Shown here piece after piece: positions 32,165-35,693 of a stretch of DNA of 35,693 bases. The notes under the pieces were generated by a model. The model worked only from the letters and a program-made list of their open reading frames with translations, made no database searches and was not told the DNA's origin. Source of the stretch: an uncultured Eubacteriales bacterium (lineage in GTDB: Bacteria > Bacillota > Clostridia > Oscillospirales > Oscillospiraceae); contig UQWH01000017.1 in the NCBI GenBank assembly GCA_900544705.1, forward strand, positions 1 through 35,693, in the 5' to 3' direction. The first letter of the stretch is position 1. Each line of letters opens with the position of its first letter. A program made the translations under genes and the position numbers.

Positions 32165-32411
32165 ATGAGGGGCAATAAAAAATCACCCCTGAATGATCAG
32201 GGGTGAGAAAAATCCCACGGTTCCACCCTGCTTGCAGCGCATGGCGCTGCCGCTCGTTTGCGCAGTAACGGGCGCACCCGTCCCCGCCTACTGAGAATTC
32301 AGCGGAGCGACTCGGAAGCGGTCAGCGGCGGCAGGCAGCAGGAATTTTCACCGGCCATTCCCTCTCTGTGCGGCCCGATCCGGCGCCGTTCTTCGTCACA
32401 GTCCTTTTATC
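32165..32411 (-). ncRNA. T-box riboswitch of thrS
   Basis: On the minus strand the leader has the T-box sequence AGGGTGGAACCGTGGG (32229-32214), a stem III (GCAGCGC/GCGCTGC, 32234-32250), the Stem I region AGAGAGGGAATGGCCGGTGA, and a specifier loop CTGACCGC in which ACC (minus strand 32322-32320) is a threonine codon. It ends in a terminator (32177-32206) that would be replaced by an antiterminator when uncharged tRNA-Thr binds. The T-box core and the Thr match of the downstream gene make this firm; the specifier is read by eye. Confidence 0.92.
32177..32206 (-). terminator. T-box attenuator terminator
   Basis: TCACCCCTGA (32206-32197 on minus) pairs with TCAGGGGTGA (32192-32183) around TCAT, followed by six T. 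It shuts the transcript before thrS unless the T-box antiterminator forms. Confidence 0.92.
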
Positions 32412-32417
32412 AGCCCA

Positions 32418-32446
32418 ATCTTACCACGGTTTTCCGGGCTTGTCAA
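32418..32446 (-). promoter_or_regulatory. Promoter of thrS T-box transcript
   Basis: On the minus strand: TTGACA (32446-32441), 17-base spacer, TAAGAT (32423-32418). Transcription would start about 32411, at the head of the T-box. The rest of the gap to 32599 is AT-rich with no gene that I can support. Confidence 0.9.
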
Positions 32447-32599
32447 ACATTTTTTCACAAAAAAGCTTATGTTAACCATTCTGTAATTTTTCCCACAAGA
32501 TGTTGCGATTTTATTGCAGAATTGAGACATATATCGTTTGCATATTCCTATTGCATATCCAGAAAAAGTTTGCATAACTTGTCGAAAACGCGAAAGTAC

Positions 32600-32627
32600 T
32601 TGACAAATCAGAAAAAATAGTTATAAT
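32600..32627 (+). promoter_or_regulatory. Promoter of yabE-like gene
   Basis: TTGACA (32600-32605), 16-base spacer, TATAAT (32622-32627), both perfect consensus. Transcription would start about 32633. Confidence 0.9.
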
Positions 32628-32635
32628 AGTCGCAG

Positions 32636-32652
32636 GTTACAATATAGTAACA
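32636..32652 (-). promoter_or_regulatory. Candidate WalR (YycF) box
   Basis: On the minus strand the bases read TGTTAC-TATAT-TGTAAC, an exact fit to the WalR consensus TGTWAH-N5-TGTWAH. It begins within a few bases of the predicted start of transcription of the yabE-like gene, a position for repression. The same bases form a GTTAC/GTAAC palindrome, so a different regulator or an RNA hairpin is possible. Binding is inferred; the WalRK genes are not in the window. Confidence 0.55.
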
Positions 32653-32692
32653 ATAGCTTCATAAATTTTCAGTCAGAAAGGAGGTCGCTCTG

Positions 32693-33934
32693 ATGCACAG
32701 AACCGAAAAACGCACGAAGCACCGCATTCTCTATCGGGTGCTGCTGATCGTCCTGATCGTTGCCGTACTCGCGGGTGTGCTTTCCTTCGTCGTTTTCGCG
32801 CAGACCAGCTACGTCATCACCGACGGAGAAAACGTGACGGTCTGCCGCTCCTTCAGCAGCGATCTGAGTACCGTTCTGAACGAGGCCGGAATCTCTCTGG
32901 GCGCGGAGGATACCTATACGACTGCCTATGCCGACGGTGTCAAGCACATCACCATCCAGCGCCTGCAAACCGTCACCATCGTCTACCGCGGGATGAAAAC
33001 CACCGCCACCTCTTATGGTGAGCCGGTATCGCAGCTTCTGGAGCGTATGGGCATTTTCCTCTCCGATGGCGACACTCTCTCCTGCGACCGCGACGCAATG
33101 ACGCACGACGGTCTGCAAGTCGAGATCATCCACCGCGGCACCGAGGTGCTGACGCAGGATGAGGTCATCCCCTTTGAAACCGTCTATTACGAAGACGAAA
33201 CGCTTGCACCGGACGAAGAGGTCATTCTGGTGCAGGGCAAAGACGGCATGATCCACCGCGAAACGGAGATTTCCTACGAAAACGGCAATGAGATCTCCCG
33301 CAAAACACTCAGTGAATCCACCACCTCCGCCATGGTCAAGCAGGTCGTGCTGTGCGGCATCAACCGCATCATCATGGAACAGCCGGAGGAAAAGGAACCC
33401 GTGCGTTCTTCTGCCGGTTCCGGCAGCAGTTCAAGCAGCTCCAGCAATTCCGGCAGCTCAAGCAGTTCCAGCAGTTCCAGCAGTTCCAGCAGTTCCAGCA
33501 ATTCCGGCTCCGGAAGCTCAGGCGGCTCCGGAAGCTCAGGCGGCTCCGGAAGCTCAGGCGGCTCCGGAGGCTCAGGCGGCTCCGGAAGCTCCAACGGTTC
33601 CGGCGGCGTGCTTACCACCGCCAGCGGCGAAACCTATTATTACAGTAAGGTCCTCACCTGCACCGCCACCGCATACTCCTGTGAAGGCTATATCGGACAT
33701 ACCTACAGCGGCACCGTCGCCCGCGTCGGCGCAATCGCCGTCGATCCAAGCGTCATCCCGCTGGGAACCAGGCTCTACATTGTCACCAATGACGGCCGCT
33801 ATATTTACGGCCACTGCGTTGCCGAGGACATCGGCGGCAGCATCAAGGGCAACAAGGTCGATCTTTATTTTGATACCATCGCCGAATGCTGGCAGTTTGG
33901 TGTCCGCACCTGCACCGTCTATGTCCTGAGCTGA
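32693..33934 (+). CDS. yabE: YabE-like cell-wall protein (DUF348, G5, 3D domains)
   Basis: A 413-residue protein with one N-terminal membrane anchor (about 12-36), two DUF348 repeats (about 37-79 and 93-137), a G5 domain (about 142-218), a long Ser/Gly linker (about 239-303) and a C-terminal 3D domain of the MltA/EXPB-like fold (VDPSVIPLGTRLYI, AEDIGGSIKGNKVDLYF, with three conserved Asp). It probably cleaves or remodels peptidoglycan outside the cell, like resuscitation factors. ATG 32693 has AAAGGAGG upstream. In Bacillus, yabE lies just upstream of rnmV-rsmA; here rsmA follows directly. It may be controlled by WalR through the box at 32636-32652. Confidence 0.9.
   Translation: MHRTEKRTKHRILYRVLLIVLIVAVLAGVLSFVVFAQTSYVITDGENVTVCRSFSSDLSTVLNEAGISLGAEDTYTTAYADGVKHITIQRLQTVTIVYRGMKTTATSYGEPVSQLLERMGIFLSDGDTLSCDRDAMTHDGLQVEIIHRGTEVLTQDEVIPFETVYYEDETLAPDEEVILVQGKDGMIHRETEISYENGNEISRKTLSESTTSAMVKQVVLCGINRIIMEQPEEKEPVRSSAGSGSSSSSSSNSGSSSSSSSSSSSSSSSNSGSGSSGGSGSSGGSGSSGGSGGSGGSGSSNGSGGVLTTASGETYYYSKVLTCTATAYSCEGYIGHTYSGTVARVGAIAVDPSVIPLGTRLYIVTNDGRYIYGHCVAEDIGGSIKGNKVDLYFDTIAECWQFGVRTCTVYVLS
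33461..33580 (+). repeat. Tandem 9-bp and 18-bp repeats in the yabE linker
   Basis: Five copies of AGCAGTTCC (33461-33505, last with one change) code for Ser runs. Four copies of TCCGGAAGCTCAGGCGGC (33509-33580, fourth with one change) code for Ser-Gly-rich blocks. Both periods are multiples of three, so copy-number changes keep the frame. It is a coding repeat, not a CRISPR array. Confidence 0.85.
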
Positions 33935-33943
33935 AAGCCCATC

Positions 33944-33972
33944 TTGCATTTTTGCCCTTCCTTTGCTAGAAT
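33944..33972 (+). promoter_or_regulatory. Promoter of rsmA inside the yabE terminator
   Basis: TTGCAT (33944-33949), 17-base spacer, TAGAAT (33967-33972) with TGC before the -10. The -10 is in the loop of the terminator that ends the yabE transcript. Transcription would start near 33979, just at the 3' arm, giving an 18-base leader. Confidence 0.75.
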
Positions 33973-33996
33973 AGGCAGAGGAAGGGCGGTTTTTTT
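33954..33996 (+). terminator. Terminator of yabE, sharing bases with rsmA signals
   Basis: GCCCTTCCT (33954-33962) pairs with AGGAAGGGC (33979-33987), then GG and seven T (33990-33996), directly followed by the rsmA ATG. The 3' arm AGGAAGG is also the ribosome-binding site of rsmA. Confidence 0.82.
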
Positions 33997-34866
33997 ATGA
34001 TCGATGTCTGTAATCCCGGCGTGATCCGGGAACTGCTTGCCAGATATGGCTTTCATTTTTCCAAATCCAAGGGGCAGAATTTTCTCACGCAGCGCTGGGT
34101 GCCGGAGCGGATCGTGCAAGCCTCCGGCATTGACGGGTCCTGCGGCGTTGTGGAGATCGGCCCCGGCTTCGGCCCGCTGACGCAGGAGCTTTGCCTGCGT
34201 GCGGGCAAGGTCGTCGCCATTGAAGTAGATCAGACGCTTCGGCCCGTGCTGAAGGAAACGGTCGGGGAATTTTCCAATCTTGAAATTCTCTTTGCCGACG
34301 CGCTGAAAACCGACCTTCCCGCGCTGGTCGCTGAGAAATTCCCCGGTCTGCGCCCCGCCGCCTGCGCGAATCTGCCCTACTACATCACCTCACCCGTGCT
34401 GACCAAGCTGCTGGAAAGCCGCTGCTTCTCCTCCATCACCGTCATGGTGCAGAAAGAGGTCGCGCAGCGCATCTGTGCCGCGCCCGCCAGCAAGGATTAT
34501 TCCGCCTTTACCGTGCTGTGCAATTATCACGCGCAGCCGGAGCTCCTCTTCGACGTCCCGGCAAGCTGCTTTATTCCGCAGCCGAAGGTGACCAGTGCCG
34601 TGGTCTGCCTCAAGACCCGCGAAACGCCGCCTGCGCAGATCGACAACGAACGTCTTTTCTTCCGCACCGTGCGCGCCGCCTTCGCGCAGCGCCGCAAAAC
34701 CTTGCTCAACGCACTGACCTCCGGCTTCGGCGAGCTTTCCAAAGCCGACCTTGCCGCCGCGCTGGAGGTCTGCGGAATTCCCGCCGCCGTGCGCGGTGAA
34801 ACGCTGGATATTCCCACCTTTGCCGCCCTGTCTAACGAACTTTCCCGGAGGATCCCCCATGTTTAA
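33997..34866 (+). CDS. rsmA: 16S rRNA dimethyltransferase RsmA (KsgA)
   Basis: Dimethylates two adjacent adenines in helix 45 of 16S rRNA during small-subunit assembly. The 289-residue protein has FSKSKGQNFL, the SAM-binding VVEIGPGFGPLT (about 48-59), VVAIEVDQTL (about 69-78), and the adenine-binding ANLPYYITSP (about 121-130), and the C-terminal helical domain (TVRAAFAQRRKTLLNAL). ATG 33997 follows the T run; the Shine-Dalgarno AGGAAGG (33979-33985) is about 11 bases upstream. The HAD gene starts 8 bases before its stop. Confidence 0.95.
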   Translation: MIDVCNPGVIRELLARYGFHFSKSKGQNFLTQRWVPERIVQASGIDGSCGVVEIGPGFGPLTQELCLRAGKVVAIEVDQTLRPVLKETVGEFSNLEILFADALKTDLPALVAEKFPGLRPAACANLPYYITSPVLTKLLESRCFSSITVMVQKEVAQRICAAPASKDYSAFTVLCNYHAQPELLFDVPASCFIPQPKVTSAVVCLKTRETPPAQIDNERLFFRTVRAAFAQRRKTLLNALTSGFGELSKADLAAALEVCGIPAAVRGETLDIPTFAALSNELSRRIPHV

Positions 34867-35548
34867 GACCATTTTTCTCGATCTGGACGACACTCTGCTG
34901 GATTTCGGTGCGGCTGAACGCGTCGCGGTCTCCAAAACCTTCCGCGAATTTGGTCTGGAGCCGACCGAAGCTCTGCTCCGGCGCTACAGCGAGATCAATA
35001 AGCAGCAATGGGAGTGCTTCGAGCGCGGCGAGATCACGCGCGACACGGTGCTGGTCCGGCGCTTCACCTTGCTGTTTCAGGAGCTTGGCCTGCCGCTGAG
35101 CGCCGAGGCCGCCTCGCAGGCCGTGGAGGATTCCTACCGCGGGCATCTGAGCGAGGGGCACTACTTCATCGACGGCGCGCCGGAGATTCTGGAATATCTC
35201 GCGCCCAGATACGCGCTCTATCTCGCCTCCAACGGCGTGGCTGAGACGCAGTATTCCCGGCTGGACAGCGCCGGCATCGGGCATTATTTCAAAGAGATCT
35301 TCATCTCGGAGGTCACGGGTCACCATAAGCCGGAGAAGGCATACTTTGATTACTGCTTTGCCCACATTCCGAACTTTGACCCCGCAGCCGCCCTGATCAT
35401 CGGCGACAGCCTGTCCAGCGACATCCTCGGCGGCAAAAATGCCGGCATTGCCACCTGCTGGTTCAATCCCGCGCACAAGGAAAATCACACCCAGCTGCGG
35501 CCGGATTTTGAGATTCACGCGCTGTCCGATCTGCGTCAGATCCTCTGA
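34859..35548 (+). CDS. HAD-superfamily nucleotidase (YjjG/YfnB-like)
   Basis: A 229-residue HAD hydrolase with FLDLDDTLLDF (motif I, the nucleophile Asp near 8 and acid Asp near 10), the helical cap (about 20-95), LASNGVAETQYSRL (motif II near 123), HHKPEKAYFDYC (motif III Lys near 155), and IIGDSLSSDILGGKNAGI (motif IV, near 179). It is closest in pattern to YjjG/YfnB-type nucleotide or phosphosugar phosphatases. ATG 34859 is chosen because AGGAGG (34846-34851, 7 bases upstream) precedes it; it overlaps the end of rsmA by 8 bases. Substrate is unknown. Confidence 0.85.
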   Translation: MFKTIFLDLDDTLLDFGAAERVAVSKTFREFGLEPTEALLRRYSEINKQQWECFERGEITRDTVLVRRFTLLFQELGLPLSAEAASQAVEDSYRGHLSEGHYFIDGAPEILEYLAPRYALYLASNGVAETQYSRLDSAGIGHYFKEIFISEVTGHHKPEKAYFDYCFAHIPNFDPAAALIIGDSLSSDILGGKNAGIATCWFNPAHKENHTQLRPDFEIHALSDLRQIL

Positions 35549-35582
35549 CGCGGAAGAAAAATGAAAAAAGTAAAAATTTTGC

Positions 35583-35610
35583 TTGACTTTTTGCAGAAAC
35601 TGCATATAAT
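35583..35610 (+). promoter_or_regulatory. Promoter of tRNA-Gln
   Basis: TTGACT (35583-35588), 16-base spacer, TATAAT (35605-35610). Upstream there is an A-rich stretch (about 35556-35578) that may act as an UP element. No clear terminator for the HAD gene is seen before it. Confidence 0.85.
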
Positions 35611-35639
35611 TATAAATGCGTTTTGACGCAATGGCTGAT

Positions 35640-35693
35640 AGGGGATTTGTGTAACGGTAGCACACCGGACTCTGACTCCGTTTGCGGGGGTTC
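35640..35693 (+). tRNA. tRNA-Gln (CUG), 3' end cut by window
   Basis: The bases AGGGGAT (acceptor), TT, GTGT-AACGGTA-GCAC (D arm), A, CCGGA-CTCTGAC-TCCGT (anticodon arm, anticodon CTG), a 4-base variable loop TTGC and GGGGG-TTC (start of the T arm) follow the tRNA-Gln plan. Pair 27-43 is C-U. The remaining T arm and acceptor are outside the window. Confidence 0.92.

Noticed and set aside
32470..32487. TGTTAA-CCATTC-TGTAAT as a second WalR box
   Set aside because: The half-sites are 6 bases apart, not 5, and it lies more than 100 bases from the yabE -35; kept only as a near match.
33461..33580. Tandem repeats that could suggest a CRISPR array
   Set aside because: Units are 9 and 18 bp, directly adjacent without spacers, and in frame with a protein linker.
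33274..33618. Pro/Glu/Leu repeat protein on the minus strand
   Set aside because: It is the reverse reading of the Ser/Gly repeats in yabE; no ribosome-binding site and only low-complexity sequence.

Overview
The window reads as chromosome of a GC-rich, spore-forming, anaerobic Firmicute, most likely a Clostridia/Oscillospirales gut bacterium. This is inference from gene content: yabP-yabQ-divIC-yabR sporulation/division synteny, a yabE-like gene beside rsmA, a thrS T-box, an L10 leader, a dnaD/dnaI-type helicase-loading pair, feoAB and a GPH sugar symporter. Promoters are mostly sigma-A type, often with an extended -10 (TGn). Intrinsic terminators separate nearly every transcription unit. 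No rRNA, CRISPR array, transposase or phage gene is visible. Coding strands alternate in short operons, and gene-free space is small except in the thrS/yabE divergent region.

Layout. 1-3577 (+): rpmG (3' part), secE, nusG, rplK, rplA, a small XRE regulator, then rplJ-rplL behind a consensus promoter, L10 leader and attenuator. Two sequences upstream of rplK and rplA copy the 23S rRNA binding site of protein L1. 3627-9073 (-): a tightly overlapping sugar operon, GH1 beta-glycosidase > GH36 alpha-galactosidase > GPH symporter > 35-residue membrane peptide > lipoprotein. It diverges from a GH13 alpha-glucosidase (9205-10857, +). 10896-12952 (-): feoA-feoB. 13088-14131 (+): a P-loop ATPase with an internal duplication. 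14169-14789 (-): an iron-sulfur flavoprotein, divergent from an LtaS-like sulfatase-family membrane enzyme (14896-16701, +). 16737-18621 (-): dnaD-like and dnaI/dnaC-like helicase-loading genes. 18771-22127 (-): histidine-kinase-like protein, yabP, yabQ, divIC, yabR and an SDR oxidoreductase. 22349-27828 (+): uvrA, radC, uvrB. 27960-30153 (-): M42 aminopeptidase, YdcF-type membrane protein and a broken GNAT acetyltransferase. 30351-32411 (-): thrS with T-box. 32693-35548 (+): yabE-like cell-wall protein, rsmA and a HAD phosphatase. The window ends inside a tRNA-Gln(CUG) gene.

The most interesting content is regulatory rather than a new gene system: the paired L1-site mimics; a perfect WalR-type box just downstream of the promoter of the yabE-like wall gene; four 11-bp-phased GTCAC repeats upstream of the M42 promoter; a compact element before rsmA in which terminator, promoter and ribosome-binding site share bases; abutting divergent -35 boxes at 14838-14849; a LexA-like box in the uvrA promoter; and a 20-bp-period repeat in the dnaD leader. 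I found no convincing new defence or mobile system.
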